DNA of 64,000 nt from Alphaproteobacteria bacterium. Its GTDB lineage: Bacteria; Pseudomonadota; Alphaproteobacteria; Micavibrionales; Micavibrionaceae. The position numbers and the translations under genes are program-made. The notes under the pieces were generated by a model, which was not told the origin of the DNA, made no database searches, and worked only from the letters and a program-made list of their open reading frames with translations. This document shows, piece by piece, positions 1 through 9,683 of this stretch (position 1 is its first letter; every line of letters begins with the position of its first letter). Location: assembly GCA_030147745.1 (NCBI GenBank), contig JASBUS010000094.1, positions 1 to 64,000 of the forward strand, in the 5' to 3' direction.

Positions 1-2274
1 GACGCGCCGCCGCCAAAGGCTGACGCGCCACAAAATTTACAAAGTGAAGATGGCGCGCCCCTTGCGCCGCCGCCATTACAAACTGCGCCGCCACCACCAA
101 AACCGACATTATTGGACGAACAGAAAGACGGTTTATTAGACGGGACATCTACCGAGTTTAAATTAGCAACGCTTGACGATGGCGCACCATTAAGCGGCAC
201 AACGACTACGACACAAACCGCGCCGCCACCACTTGCGCCACCGCCGCCGAAAGTGATTGCAGAACCACCGCCACCAAGCGTGATTGATAGCGGTTCTGGC
301 AGCAGCACAGGTAGCGCCACAACGCCAACGCATATTAACTTGAACAATGCCGCAACTTTGCCAAAAGTGCATGTCATTTCAGGCATGCCAGATGGCGCAC
401 AATATGGCTCAGCCATTGAAATGGTTTATAATACATCTAATGGCTTTGATGATTTAGTCTTGCTGCGCGGCAGTTTTTCAAACGGCAATACATCGGGCAA
501 CTATGTCACCGTTAACGGCAACGCCAATTTAAGCGCAAGCTTTGACCTCGGCGGTGCAACTTATTACGACATCACCGATAACAGCACAGACAATACAAGT
601 GCGGAGCGTGTGACCTCCGTCACCAGCGGTGACTTTGATGGCGATGGTACACATGAATTACTGATTGGCGCAGCAAATGGATACACGCCAAACACAACTG
701 AAAATGATGGCTTTACCTATGTTAAAAATCTAAATGGCACAGACGGCATACAATATGCGAATTATTCAGGTATGGCGAGCGTCGGGATTGGTGAAGACTT
801 TATCGGTTATTCTATCAGCAATGTTGGCGATCTGAATAATGACGGTCATGTTGATATCGCTATTGCCGCCCCTGGGCGGAATACAGACGAAGGTTTAGTA
901 CGCCTAGAATTAGTTGGCGCCGACCTAGGCGACACGCCAAGTTCAATTAATTATGAAGGTTCAACTGGCCAATATATTGGCGGCGATGTAACCGCGCTTG
1001 GTGATATCAACGGCGATGGCTATGATGATTTTGCCTTTGGGGTGTTTGACGGCACGCTCAATAGCTCAGCGGTCACATCTAGCTTGAATTCATTCTTCAT
1101 TATTCAAGGCGGCAAAAACCCGCTTAATTATGATGAAATATTAGAAGCCAAGCAAATTGATGGCGGTACAGGTTTTGGACGTTATGTCGAAGGCGTTGGC
1201 GACGTCAATGGTGACGGCCTAAGTGATGTTTTGGTTAGCAATGGTGAGACATCATTAAAACTATTAATGGGTCAAGGCTCAATTTCAGACGGTAACGTCT
1301 CTGGCTTTACCAATCAATTCACTATTGATGTCACAGGCAGCGGCTATAACATCGAAGGCGCGGGTTCAATTGGTGATTTCAATGCCGATGGACATGATGA
1401 CTTCATCGTTATGATGCGCAATGGCACCGACATTAAAATGTCAATCATTATGGGTAGCCCTGACCTAAATGGCGTGACCGCAAATTTACAATATTTGCTT
1501 GATAATCCTGATATGAATCTCATGCTTAATTACACATTAGACAGCCTGCCTGCTGGCAAATATCACCTTGAATTTACTGGCGGCGATATGAATGGCGACG
1601 GTTTTGATGATGTCATCATTAGCGATTCTGAAAACAATACAGCCTTTATCGTTGAAGGGCGCGGCTATGGTGAGCATCTGTCTAACTATATTAAAGGGAA
1701 CAGCCTAACCGCCAATATCGACTATCAAATGATGACGGGCACGGCGCTGAATGACACCTTCATTCAGAACAACAAAATTGGTTTAGTTGCCCATGGCGGT
1801 GCGGGTCAAGACACCTTTGTAATTGATAAGGCCATTAATGGCGGCAATGCAGGCTTCCATCAAGTTGACGGCGGCGGCGGTGATAATGATGTTTTACGCC
1901 TCGCGGGCGGTCAAGGCAGCATTGATTTCACATTGCTGACACAAAATAACGTTCAACGCATCGAAAGCATTGAGGTTGGAAACGGCAATAACTTAACCTT
2001 AAGCGTTAAGCAAATTTTTGATATGCTCAAAAGCAGCGATAACGGCGAATTAAAAATCACAGCTCTTGGCGCAGGTCAGACGTTAGAAATAAAATCTGGC
2101 GATGACCCGAGCGATGATATGAACGGCCTTGCGAATGCTTTGGAAACATTGACAGAAGCTACTGGTATCGCCCCTGACGGCGCGAGCATGGCAGGGTATC
2201 AACGCTTTGAAATCGGCAGTTATAGCCTTTATGTTGATGATAATTTCGCGATTGTTACAACGCAAGCTGTATAA
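1..2274 (+). CDS. FG-GAP repeat exoprotein, C-terminal part (5' truncated by window edge)
   Basis: The frame is open from base 1 with no stop and continues proline-rich sequence, so the true start lies upstream; the TTG at 112 is only the first start-like codon. The first ~100 codons are low-complexity with repeated APPP blocks, probably a flexible stalk. Six calcium-loop motifs of the GDxNxDGxxD type follow, beginning near bases 628, 826, 1000, 1198, 1372 and 1582; this is the FG-GAP signature of integrin-alpha-like beta-propellers. After them comes a Gly/Asp-rich stretch with one RTX-like GGAGQDTF motif (about 1795-1815) and a C-terminal tail ending in small and hydrophobic residues, as in type I secreted proteins. 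It converges on a complete type I secretion operon 20 bp away, so it is the likely substrate. An adhesin or surface role is inference. Confidence 0.8.
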   Translation, partial: DAPPPKADAPQNLQSEDGAPLAPPPLQTAPPPPKPTLLDEQKDGLLDGTSTEFKLATLDDGAPLSGTTTTTQTAPPPLAPPPPKVIAEPPPPSVIDSGSGSSTGSATTPTHINLNNAATLPKVHVISGMPDGAQYGSAIEMVYNTSNGFDDLVLLRGSFSNGNTSGNYVTVNGNANLSASFDLGGATYYDITDNSTDNTSAERVTSVTSGDFDGDGTHELLIGAANGYTPNTTENDGFTYVKNLNGTDGIQYANYSGMASVGIGEDFIGYSISNVGDLNNDGHVDIAIAAPGRNTDEGLVRLELVGADLGDTPSSINYEGSTGQYIGGDVTALGDINGDGYDDFAFGVFDGTLNSSAVTSSLNSFFIIQGGKNPLNYDEILEAKQIDGGTGFGRYVEGVGDVNGDGLSDVLVSNGETSLKLLMGQGSISDGNVSGFTNQFTIDVTGSGYNIEGAGSIGDFNADGHDDFIVMMRNGTDIKMSIIMGSPDLNGVTANLQYLLDNPDMNLMLNYTLDSLPAGKYHLEFTGGDMNGDGFDDVIISDSENNTAFIVEGRGYGEHLSNYIKGNSLTANIDYQMMTGTALNDTFIQNNKIGLVAHGGAGQDTFVIDKAINGGNAGFHQVDGGGGDNDVLRLAGGQGSIDFTLLTQNNVQRIESIEVGNGNNLTLSVKQIFDMLKSSDNGELKITALGAGQTLEIKSGDDPSDDMNGLANALETLTEATGIAPDGASMAGYQRFEIGSYSLYVDDNFAIVTTQAV

Positions 2275-2293
2275 GAGCCCACAAAACTTCTTT

Positions 2294-4567
2294 TTACTTC
2301 GTGCGCGCGATATAGACGCCATCCCAATCTTGCGGCAAAGATGCTTCACGCAGAGAATCTATACGCTCACGATAACATGCATATAGCGGGTCTAACTCTA
2401 GCTCTAACTTCTCCGCTAAATAACGGCACGGCTTAATTTGCTTGCGCGCCTCATCCCAATTGCATGCACGATAGAAATTTAAGAGACGCTCATGCTCTTT
2501 TTTCAATTCTGCAAACAAATGCTCTTCCGCTAATTTTTCATCACCGAGCAATGTATAAATACGCGTTGGCTGCTGACGCCCCTTCACGCGGAGCAAGTCA
2601 AGTTCAAGCCATGCGAGCCCCGCAACATCAGGCTCAGCCAAGCAGTTTTCGCCGAGCAAAATGCCCACACCATATTGTTTGGTTTGCGCCTCAAGTCGTG
2701 ATGCCAAATTTACGGAATCCCCCAACACAGAATAAGCAAAACGCTGATCAGAGCCCATGTTCCCGACCGCGGCATGTCCCGTATTAATGCCAATGCCTGC
2801 TGCTAACACAAGAGCGTCATCATCTTTAGCACGACGTTTTTTGTTTAGGGCATCCAAACGCGCCTGCATATCCAACGCGGCCTTACAGGCATTATAAGCA
2901 TGGCGTTCATCATTAATTGGCGCATTCCAAAAGGCCATAATTGCATCGCCGATATATTTATCGATCGTGCCGCGATTTTCCATGATCGCCTTCGATAACG
3001 GCGTCAAGAATTCATTCATGAGCGAGATAATTTCATCTGGCGTCAGATGTTCACAAATCGATGTGAAATTACGAATATCCGAAAACATCGTTGTGATGTT
3101 TTTCTCTTCCCCGCCGAGTTTTAATTGATCGGGGTTTTGTGCCAATTGGTTCATATAGCTCGGTGAAATATAATGTTCAAAAGCATCACGCACCTTACGG
3201 CGTTCACGCTCTGATGACAAATAACCACTCGCCACTGATGCAACATAAACAAAGAACAACGCAATCGCGGGAAATACACCATCAAATAAAATGCCGAACG
3301 ACCCATAGGCGATATTGGTGACAGCAAAGCATAATGTCACGCAGCCGAGCATCAATATGGTTTGTCCACTTAGCGCCAAGCGCGCTGAAAGCCCCATCAT
3401 CAGCATACACAAGCCTAACAATAGCATTTGTTCAGCATGCAAGACATTATCAGGGCGTTTCAGGAATTGCCCCTGCAATGCTTGATCAATGATATTCAAA
3501 TGCACCTCGACCCCCGGGCGGTTATTCCCAACCGGCGTGGAACGAATATCTTTTAGGCCAATTGCCGATGTACCGATCAGGACGATTTTATCTTTTAAAC
3601 TTTCTAGCGGGACTTCACCGCGCAGCACGTCATAAGCTGAGAGATACCAATCTGGATTTGGGCGCGCATACCAAACATAAAACTGCCCATCAGCGCTTAA
3701 AGGCAGTTCAAAATTATAATCCCCGCCCTTGATATGCATATTACGGTTTTGCACGCCATCTAAACTGATTTGATTTTGCGCCGTTAGATAACGCAGCATT
3801 TCAGCCGTAAGTGATGGATAAAAGAAAAAGCGGTCATGTGCCGCCGCATCTACGCGAATATTTTTCTTCTCTATCCCCATAACCATCGGAATGGCGCGAT
3901 ATAAACCGTCCGTATCAGGCACAGCATAAAAATGCCCCTCGCCATAGGAAAAACGCGACAATATCGGGTAATTTGCGACTGTATCAAATGGGTAAATATA
4001 AGGCAGTAAATCATCCTTCGCTTGATGCGCAAAGCTTACATCGGCTTTTGGGCGCGGTGTATAGCCGAAGGCACTGGCGCTGCGTTGATCTTCAAAGTTC
4101 AGGCCGAGCACAACATTTCCTGCATCCCGTATGGCGCGCGCCATAATTTTATCGTGACTCTCGAGGCGGTCGAGCGCATTAAAAACGGCTTCATCGCCGC
4201 CCTGTTTGCGCCAAATACGCACAAGCTGATCAGGCGATGTGTTATCAGCCTCCGCAAAGACCATATCAAAACCGATGACTTTAGCTTGATAGTCTTTGGC
4301 GATTTTGGTGATAAGCTCCGCCACTGTTGTGCGCGGCCATGGCCATTGTCCAAGCTCTGGTCGGTCGAGGGATTTTTCATCAATATCAACAATTACGACC
4401 TGATCAGATGCAGGGCGCAGATGCGTTTTATTGAGGTTATCAAATAAGATGTTTTGGATTTGCAGGCGATATGGATGGTCACTATTCTGCACATAAAGCG
4501 CGATCAGCAAAACCGTCCCCATCATGAGAATATGTAGCGGCAAAAATTTTCTGAGGCGCGCTGACAT
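2294..4567 (-). CDS. CHASE2 domain class III adenylate/guanylate cyclase
   Basis: 757 aa. The N-terminus has one membrane segment (about residues 8-27), then an extracytoplasmic CHASE2 sensor region (about 35-370), about three closely spaced membrane helices (about 380-460) and a C-terminal class III cyclase domain (about 485-670). In the catalytic domain I see the two metal-binding Asp motifs FSDIRNFT (about residue 494) and GDAIMAFW (about 540), with a Lys just before the second (TIDKYIGD) where adenylate cyclases keep an adenine-selecting Lys. NTGHAAVGNMG and SVLGDSVNLASRLE complete the site, so it looks active and cAMP-making. The ATG at 4567 follows AAGGTAAGG. It starts 5 bp after the HlyD gene, so it is probably the last gene of the secretion operon. 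The linkage suggests cAMP signalling tied to secretion or adhesion; that is inference. Confidence 0.88.
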   Translation of the reverse strand: MSARLRKFLPLHILMMGTVLLIALYVQNSDHPYRLQIQNILFDNLNKTHLRPASDQVVIVDIDEKSLDRPELGQWPWPRTTVAELITKIAKDYQAKVIGFDMVFAEADNTSPDQLVRIWRKQGGDEAVFNALDRLESHDKIMARAIRDAGNVVLGLNFEDQRSASAFGYTPRPKADVSFAHQAKDDLLPYIYPFDTVANYPILSRFSYGEGHFYAVPDTDGLYRAIPMVMGIEKKNIRVDAAAHDRFFFYPSLTAEMLRYLTAQNQISLDGVQNRNMHIKGGDYNFELPLSADGQFYVWYARPNPDWYLSAYDVLRGEVPLESLKDKIVLIGTSAIGLKDIRSTPVGNNRPGVEVHLNIIDQALQGQFLKRPDNVLHAEQMLLLGLCMLMMGLSARLALSGQTILMLGCVTLCFAVTNIAYGSFGILFDGVFPAIALFFVYVASVASGYLSSERERRKVRDAFEHYISPSYMNQLAQNPDQLKLGGEEKNITTMFSDIRNFTSICEHLTPDEIISLMNEFLTPLSKAIMENRGTIDKYIGDAIMAFWNAPINDERHAYNACKAALDMQARLDALNKKRRAKDDDALVLAAGIGINTGHAAVGNMGSDQRFAYSVLGDSVNLASRLEAQTKQYGVGILLGENCLAEPDVAGLAWLELDLLRVKGRQQPTRIYTLLGDEKLAEEHLFAELKKEHERLLNFYRACNWDEARKQIKPCRYLAEKLELELDPLYACYRERIDSLREASLPQDWDGVYIARTK

Positions 4568-4572
4568 TTACC

Positions 4573-5892
4573 TTACCTTTCCCTAAAGGCCTGATCTTTC
4601 AGGCGCAGGACTGGCTTCATCAAATAAGCGATAATGGCTTTTCGCCCTGTGATGACATCAATATCAGCAAGCATACCAGGTGTGATTGGCAATTTACGCG
4701 CCCCTGCCATCAGGTAATTTTGTTCGGTTTTAACCTCAACCTCAAAATAGATATTGCCCTCACCATCATTCATGGTCGATGCACCGATGCGGGAAATTTG
4801 TCCATTTAACATGCCGTAACGCTGTGAATCATAGGCCGATATCCGCACTTTCACAGATTGCCCTTCTTCGATAAAGGCTATGTCATTTGGCGATACGCGG
4901 GCATTGATTTTCAAATCATCACCAAGCGGCACAATTTCGATGAGCGGTTTTGCCGGCTCAACAACGCCGCCAATCGTTTTAATAGTCACGGCATTAATGA
5001 TACCATCGACTGGCGCACGTAATGCGGCACGGTCAACCACATCACCAATCGCTATTAGGCTTTCTTCCATCGCAATGATTTGCGTTTTAACTTCACCAAG
5101 TTCTTTCAATGCCTGCGTACGGAACATATCTTTCTTTTGCTTGGCTTCTAATTCCAAAGCACTTATTTCGGCGTCATAACCAACAATTTTTTCACGCGCT
5201 TCAGCAAGGCGGCCTTTGGTTTCATTCGTCGTACGCTTCAAACGCAGTACATCCGTTTTGGCGATGGCACGCGCGGCGAGCATTTTCTCAGCAGCCGCTA
5301 ATTCCTGCTGTAATAACGATAGATTTTCTTTTTCTTTTGTGATCACAGCTTCATTTTCTGCCTTTGCGGCAGCGGCTTTATTGCGGCGGTCTTCGAATAT
5401 AGACACCGCATTTTGAAGTTCTTGCTGGCGCGAGGCATAAAGGCTTTTTTCATTTTCGATCAATGCAGGGTTTTGCGCCGCCAAATCATCTGGCACAATA
5501 AAATCACTGCCCGCTATTTCAGCTTCTAAACGCGCCTGCATAATTTTAAGGGCATAGAGCTTCGCTGCCCCTCCGCGCGCTTCGGATGAAAAAGCAAGGT
5601 CTGAGAGCTTTAATAAGAGCTGCCCCTTTTCAACGCGGTCGCCTTCCTTCACAAATATTTCCTGCAATATTCCGCCTTCAAGGCTTTGGACGATTTGCAT
5701 TTCTTGCGATGGGATAACCTGCCCCTGCCCGCGGGTGATTTCATCAATCTGGAAGACCGATGCCCATATGATGAATAGCACAAAGAGCAAGGCGACAAGC
5801 ATCAAGAATATCTGCCCGCTGCGCCCTGCGTTTAAAGCGCGCGCTTCTTCCAAGGCATTCATATATGCGGTTTGGGCGTTTTGTTTACTCAT
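4573..5892 (-). CDS. Type I secretion membrane fusion protein (HlyD/LapC family)
   Basis: 439 aa, the usual length for HlyD-type adaptors. Residues about 27-48 form the single N-terminal membrane segment. A split biotinyl-lipoyl domain follows (QVIPSQEMQIVQSLEGG, then VKEGDRVEKGQLLLKL), then a long Ala/Glu/Lys-rich coiled-coil hairpin (about 125-275), the second lipoyl half (RAPVDGIINAVTIKTIGG) and a C-terminal beta-barrel region with SAYDSQRYGMLNGQI, typical of the family. Its ATG overlaps the stop of the ABC transporter gene by four bases (ATGA, 5889-5892), so the two are translationally coupled. It bridges the inner-membrane ABC pump and the TolC-like outer-membrane channel. Confidence 0.93.
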   Translation of the reverse strand: MSKQNAQTAYMNALEEARALNAGRSGQIFLMLVALLFVLFIIWASVFQIDEITRGQGQVIPSQEMQIVQSLEGGILQEIFVKEGDRVEKGQLLLKLSDLAFSSEARGGAAKLYALKIMQARLEAEIAGSDFIVPDDLAAQNPALIENEKSLYASRQQELQNAVSIFEDRRNKAAAAKAENEAVITKEKENLSLLQQELAAAEKMLAARAIAKTDVLRLKRTTNETKGRLAEAREKIVGYDAEISALELEAKQKKDMFRTQALKELGEVKTQIIAMEESLIAIGDVVDRAALRAPVDGIINAVTIKTIGGVVEPAKPLIEIVPLGDDLKINARVSPNDIAFIEEGQSVKVRISAYDSQRYGMLNGQISRIGASTMNDGEGNIYFEVEVKTEQNYLMAGARKLPITPGMLADIDVITGRKAIIAYLMKPVLRLKDQAFRER

Positions 5893-8015
5893 GCGTCGCC
5901 TCCACCAGATAAAGATTTAATCACATCCGCTTTTGCGCCATCCATAATGACTTTGCCTTGTTCAACCACAATAATGCGGTCAACAATATCAAGCAGCGAT
6001 AAACGATGGGTAATTAGGATCAGCGTTTTATTATGCACCTCACCCTTAATATGCTGAACGAAGGCATTCTCCGCCTGTACATCCATTGCATTGGTTGGTT
6101 CATCACAAATATATAAAGATGGTTTCGTTAGCATGGCGCGCGCTAGCGCCACAGCCTGACGCTGACCGCCTGAAAGCGCGCTGCCGCCCTCTCCCACCTG
6201 TGCATCAAGGCCAAGCGGATGGGTTTTCACAAATTCATATACTCCTGAAATTTGCGCCGCGCGCAGGACGTCTTCGTCACTTGCCTCAATACGGGCGGCG
6301 GTGATGTTATCACGAATAGTACCGCGGAATAATGTGACATCCTGTGCGATATACGCAAAATTGCGGCGTAAATCAGCAGGGTCAATTTGTGCTTGATCGG
6401 TTTGGTTTATTAAGACCTGCCCTGCAGCGGGCTGATATAATCCCATCATAAGACGCGCAATGGTGCTCTTGCCCGAACCGATGCGCCCGATAATCGCAAC
6501 CTTCTCACCATGCTTGATGGAGAAGCTAACATCATCCAAAATTTTGCGTTCACTTTGCGGGTATGCGAAAGATAGATTTTTAAATTCGACTTCACCCTGT
6601 AAATGCGGGCGATGAATAAAGGCCTTATTAGCAGGACGTTCAACGTCTTTATGCATTAAGGCCGTAATGGTGTTAAGCGCGTTGCGCGTTTGATACATGC
6701 GCGTCATAAGGGATGCAATCTGCGCCATTGGCGCCACGGCGCGCCCCGCCAATAACACCGTCGCAATCAATGCACCGACGGATAATGCGTTGTCTTTAAT
6801 CAAATACATACCAAAGACAACAATCAGCACCGTCATCATTTGCTGCATAAAATAGGTCAGGCTTACCCCGAGATTTGAGAAATAGCGTGCCTCCTGCCCA
6901 TAACGCGCCATGTCGCCCAAATGTTCTGTATAGAGGCTACGGAGGCGTTGATCCGCCCCGATTGCTTTAATCGTTTCAAGGCCGTTAATGGTTTCGACCA
7001 ATACGCCATGACGGTCTTCCCCCGCACGCATGGCCTTTAAAATATCTTTCTTCAGCGCGACTTGCAGGGCATAGCTGACGACGATGATCGAGAGCATAAT
7101 CAGCAAGACTATTCCTGCCAATGGGCCGCCAACAAAGGCAATCACCAAAACAAATAACAGGGCGAATGGCAAATCAACCAAAGTCGCAATCGATGCTGAT
7201 GTAAAGAATTCACGCACCGAGTCAAATTCACGCAGCATATTCGCGAACACACCGCTTGAGGCTGGACGTTCAGATAACCGTATATTTAACAGCTGATCGA
7301 ATATTTTAACGCCCGTGATGACATCAAGGCGACGGCCTGCAACATCAATTAAGCGCCCACGAATAATGCGTATCGCTAAATCAAAAACCAATACGATTGT
7401 GGCGCCAATCGAAAATACCCAACCTGTTTCAAGCGCGGCATTTGGAATAACGCGATCATACATATTCATGATGAATAACGGAATGGTCAGGGCAAATCCG
7501 TTAATCAAGATCGCGGCGAGAATGACCAAACGATAAATCGCCATATTTTCTTTGAATAACGACCAGAACCAGTCTTTTGATAAGCTTTTATCTATTTTCG
7601 GCGCGGCAGATTTATCAATCGATGTTTGCGGCTTAAGGGCGATATACTGCCCTTTATAACGCGCTTTAATATCGGCTAGAGTTAATGTTTCTTCGCCTTG
7701 GGTTACGGGGTCATAGATATGATAATCATCCCCCTCTATCGCGCGCAGAACAAAGCCAGTTTGATCACCGCTTAATAGTATTAAAGGGCAGAGATGCTGT
7801 GAAATTTTTCCCGCGTCGGGTTCTTGGAAAACTTTGGCATTAAAGCCTGCATGTTGCGCCGCTGCGGCTGCGGTTTCGGCGCCGATCCCCTTGGACAGGC
7901 CACTTACCACGCCCTTTTCAAGCGCCGCGCGTGAACGTGCATGACCATGCAAAGCCGTCACATAAGACAGGCAAGCGAGCAAGTTGTTATCAGCTTGATT
8001 TTGCTTGTTTTCCAT
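5889..8015 (-). CDS. Type I secretion ABC transporter with C39-like domain (LapB/HlyB-type)
   Basis: 708 aa. It has an N-terminal C39-like domain (about 1-140), a membrane domain (about 160-440) and a nucleotide-binding domain (about 475-705). In the NBD, Walker A is GRIGSGKST (about residue 512), the signature is LSGGQRQAVALARAML (about 615), Walker B is LYICDEPT and the switch His is in LITHR. The start of the peptidase-like domain reads NNLLACLSYVTALHGH and lacks the DCG context of active C39 peptidases. It should therefore bind rather than cleave substrate, as expected for large RTX or adhesin exporters (HlyB, LapB). It sits between the TolC-like and HlyD genes. Only a weak AAAGA precedes the ATG. 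Confidence 0.93.
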   Translation of the reverse strand: MENKQNQADNNLLACLSYVTALHGHARSRAALEKGVVSGLSKGIGAETAAAAAQHAGFNAKVFQEPDAGKISQHLCPLILLSGDQTGFVLRAIEGDDYHIYDPVTQGEETLTLADIKARYKGQYIALKPQTSIDKSAAPKIDKSLSKDWFWSLFKENMAIYRLVILAAILINGFALTIPLFIMNMYDRVIPNAALETGWVFSIGATIVLVFDLAIRIIRGRLIDVAGRRLDVITGVKIFDQLLNIRLSERPASSGVFANMLREFDSVREFFTSASIATLVDLPFALLFVLVIAFVGGPLAGIVLLIMLSIIVVSYALQVALKKDILKAMRAGEDRHGVLVETINGLETIKAIGADQRLRSLYTEHLGDMARYGQEARYFSNLGVSLTYFMQQMMTVLIVVFGMYLIKDNALSVGALIATVLLAGRAVAPMAQIASLMTRMYQTRNALNTITALMHKDVERPANKAFIHRPHLQGEVEFKNLSFAYPQSERKILDDVSFSIKHGEKVAIIGRIGSGKSTIARLMMGLYQPAAGQVLINQTDQAQIDPADLRRNFAYIAQDVTLFRGTIRDNITAARIEASDEDVLRAAQISGVYEFVKTHPLGLDAQVGEGGSALSGGQRQAVALARAMLTKPSLYICDEPTNAMDVQAENAFVQHIKGEVHNKTLILITHRLSLLDIVDRIIVVEQGKVIMDGAKADVIKSLSGGGDA

Positions 8016-8079
8016 TCTTTATAAGCCCACAGAATCGCGCTTGGACAAAATCATCCAGTACTATGATGTCAGTTAAAGA

Positions 8080-8093
8080 TAAACAATTGTTTA
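8080..8093. repeat. 14-bp perfect palindrome between tolC-like and ABC genes
   Basis: TAAACAATTGTTTA is identical to its reverse complement. It lies in the 93-bp gap between the TolC-like stop and the ABC transporter start, about 65 bp upstream of that start. It could be an operator for a second promoter inside the operon; no matching regulator is in view. Confidence 0.5.
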
Positions 8094-8108
8094 ATAATAA
8101 AAAACCGT

Positions 8109-9572
8109 TTACGGGCAGATTTCAGATGCCCCTGCGGCGGCTTTTCCTTTGCCTTGCGCTTTTTGATCACCACTATGATCACAGAAGTTTTCCAATTTAG
8201 GCTGTACGGCATCCTGCTGTACATCATCAATGACCATTGCCGCCTCTGGGCTTAAACGGCTATACAGCGCGCCCATTGATGACAAAATCATATAATCTGC
8301 ATTTTGTGTGGCATAGCCAATTTGCACATCCTCTAACCCCAATGTGTAATGTTGGTCATGTGCCTGCATTAATTGGAGGAGTGAAATACTGCCGCCTTCA
8401 AATTGTTCACGGCGGGTATTCAATAGCGCTTTAGATAAAGCCAAACGGCGCGATGATATTTTACGCTGCTCAGTTAACTTATCGCGCATGATCCATGCTT
8501 CTTTAATATTATTAACGAGCTGCAATTCTTTTTCGCGGCGCTCTGCCAAGCTTTGTTGGTAAAGCTTGCGGCTACGTTTATAGCGCGATGTTTCCGCCCC
8601 GCCCGTTGAAAAGGCCCAATTCATTTTGACCACGGCGCGCGCATCAATCACTTCGCCGCCGATCACATCGTCTTGGTCTTTTTTATAATAGGATAATTCA
8701 CTATCCACTTTCGGGAAGAAAGATGAACGCTCCGCCAATGAATCATGCCAAGCGGCATTGCTGCTCTCATTCGCCGCACGTAATTGCGGATGGTTTTCAA
8801 GCGCCCATGCAATCGCCATATCTTGCGATTCAGGCATATTTAACGCCACGCGCGGGATTGATAACGTGCCTTCTGGTGGGTGCCCTGTCATCATGGCGTA
8901 ACGCGCCAGAGCGGATTCTTTTTGCGCTTCAAAGTCATTCTGCAATTTAGCAAGACGCGCAATTAAATCATAAGCCTGTGTTTGGTCACTGGCATCGACC
9001 GCACCTTGATCCACCAAGATTTGGAATTGTGGGCGGTATTTTTCAAGCGCTGTTTTATATTCAGATATATAAGCCAATGCGTCATTCGCGCGCAGGACAT
9101 CAATATAAGATGTCACAGTTTCGCTGGCCAGCATCTCACGAACATCATCCATCGAATATTGCGCGGCGGAGAAACGGTCTTTTGCCGCTTCGTGACGATT
9201 AACTGTGCCAAGGCCATTAAATAAATTCTGAGTCAGGGCGATATCCCCTTCCCACAGCCATGAATAACCCGAACCGCGCGTTACACTTAAACCGCGGCTT
9301 GTTGAGTTATCACCATAAACGCGACCGCCTGTGGCATTACTACTTAATGTCGGGAAAAATGCCGCGCGCTCTTCAGCGCGTTTTTCAGCGGCAGCTTCTA
9401 AACGAAGCAAGGCCGTTTCTTGACGCGGGTGGTTAGCCAAAGTTTTTTCAACCGCTTCGAATAAGGTTTCGGCGGATGCGTCCTGCACTGGGCATAAGGC
9501 TAAAACAGCACTGGACAAGCCTAGCGCAATCTTATATCTTAACTGTGAAATATTTTTATGAAAAAACATCAT
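8109..9572 (-). CDS. TolC-family outer membrane channel of the type I secretion system
   Basis: About 487 aa with the start at 9572. The frame is open up to an ATG at 9656, but from 9572 (or the adjacent ATG at 9569) the protein begins with a credible signal peptide: Lys/Arg n-region, hydrophobic IALGLSSAVLALCPV, then DASAETLFEA with cleavage likely after the ASA. The mature part has the two-fold repeat of the outer membrane efflux family: TLANHPRQETALLRLEAAAE in the first half and AWALENHPQLRAANESSNAA in the second. Each has long helices and a TQNLFNG or GGAETSRYKR segment. The last ~40 residues are a Lys/Ala-rich tail with two Cys. It is first in the minus-strand secretion operon. Confidence 0.88.
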   Translation of the reverse strand: MMFFHKNISQLRYKIALGLSSAVLALCPVQDASAETLFEAVEKTLANHPRQETALLRLEAAAEKRAEERAAFFPTLSSNATGGRVYGDNSTSRGLSVTRGSGYSWLWEGDIALTQNLFNGLGTVNRHEAAKDRFSAAQYSMDDVREMLASETVTSYIDVLRANDALAYISEYKTALEKYRPQFQILVDQGAVDASDQTQAYDLIARLAKLQNDFEAQKESALARYAMMTGHPPEGTLSIPRVALNMPESQDMAIAWALENHPQLRAANESSNAAWHDSLAERSSFFPKVDSELSYYKKDQDDVIGGEVIDARAVVKMNWAFSTGGAETSRYKRSRKLYQQSLAERREKELQLVNNIKEAWIMRDKLTEQRKISSRRLALSKALLNTRREQFEGGSISLLQLMQAHDQHYTLGLEDVQIGYATQNADYMILSSMGALYSRLSPEAAMVIDDVQQDAVQPKLENFCDHSGDQKAQGKGKAAAGASEICP

Positions 9573-9656
9573 GAGGCACTTTAAAAACAATATAAACCTC
9601 ATTGATTCTAAAACATATTTTAATAAGGCACAAGGGAGCCCATAAAAATATTTCAA

Positions 9657-9668
9657 AACATATATGTT
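9657..9668. repeat. 12-bp palindrome in divergent promoter region
   Basis: AACATATATGTT is a perfect palindrome between the minus-strand TolC-like gene and the plus-strand gene at 9684. Just downstream, AGGGGAGGA is the Shine-Dalgarno of the plus-strand gene. A shared operator is possible but unproven. Confidence 0.35.
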
Positions 9669-9683
9669 CAGGGGAGGACCGCC

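Noticed and set aside
112-114. TTG as the start of the FG-GAP protein
   Set aside because: The same proline-rich frame continues upstream to base 1 and no ribosome site precedes the TTG.
1-300. CRISPR-like or tandem DNA array
   Set aside because: The repeats are short, degenerate and in frame, encoding a proline-rich stalk; there are no equal-length spacers.
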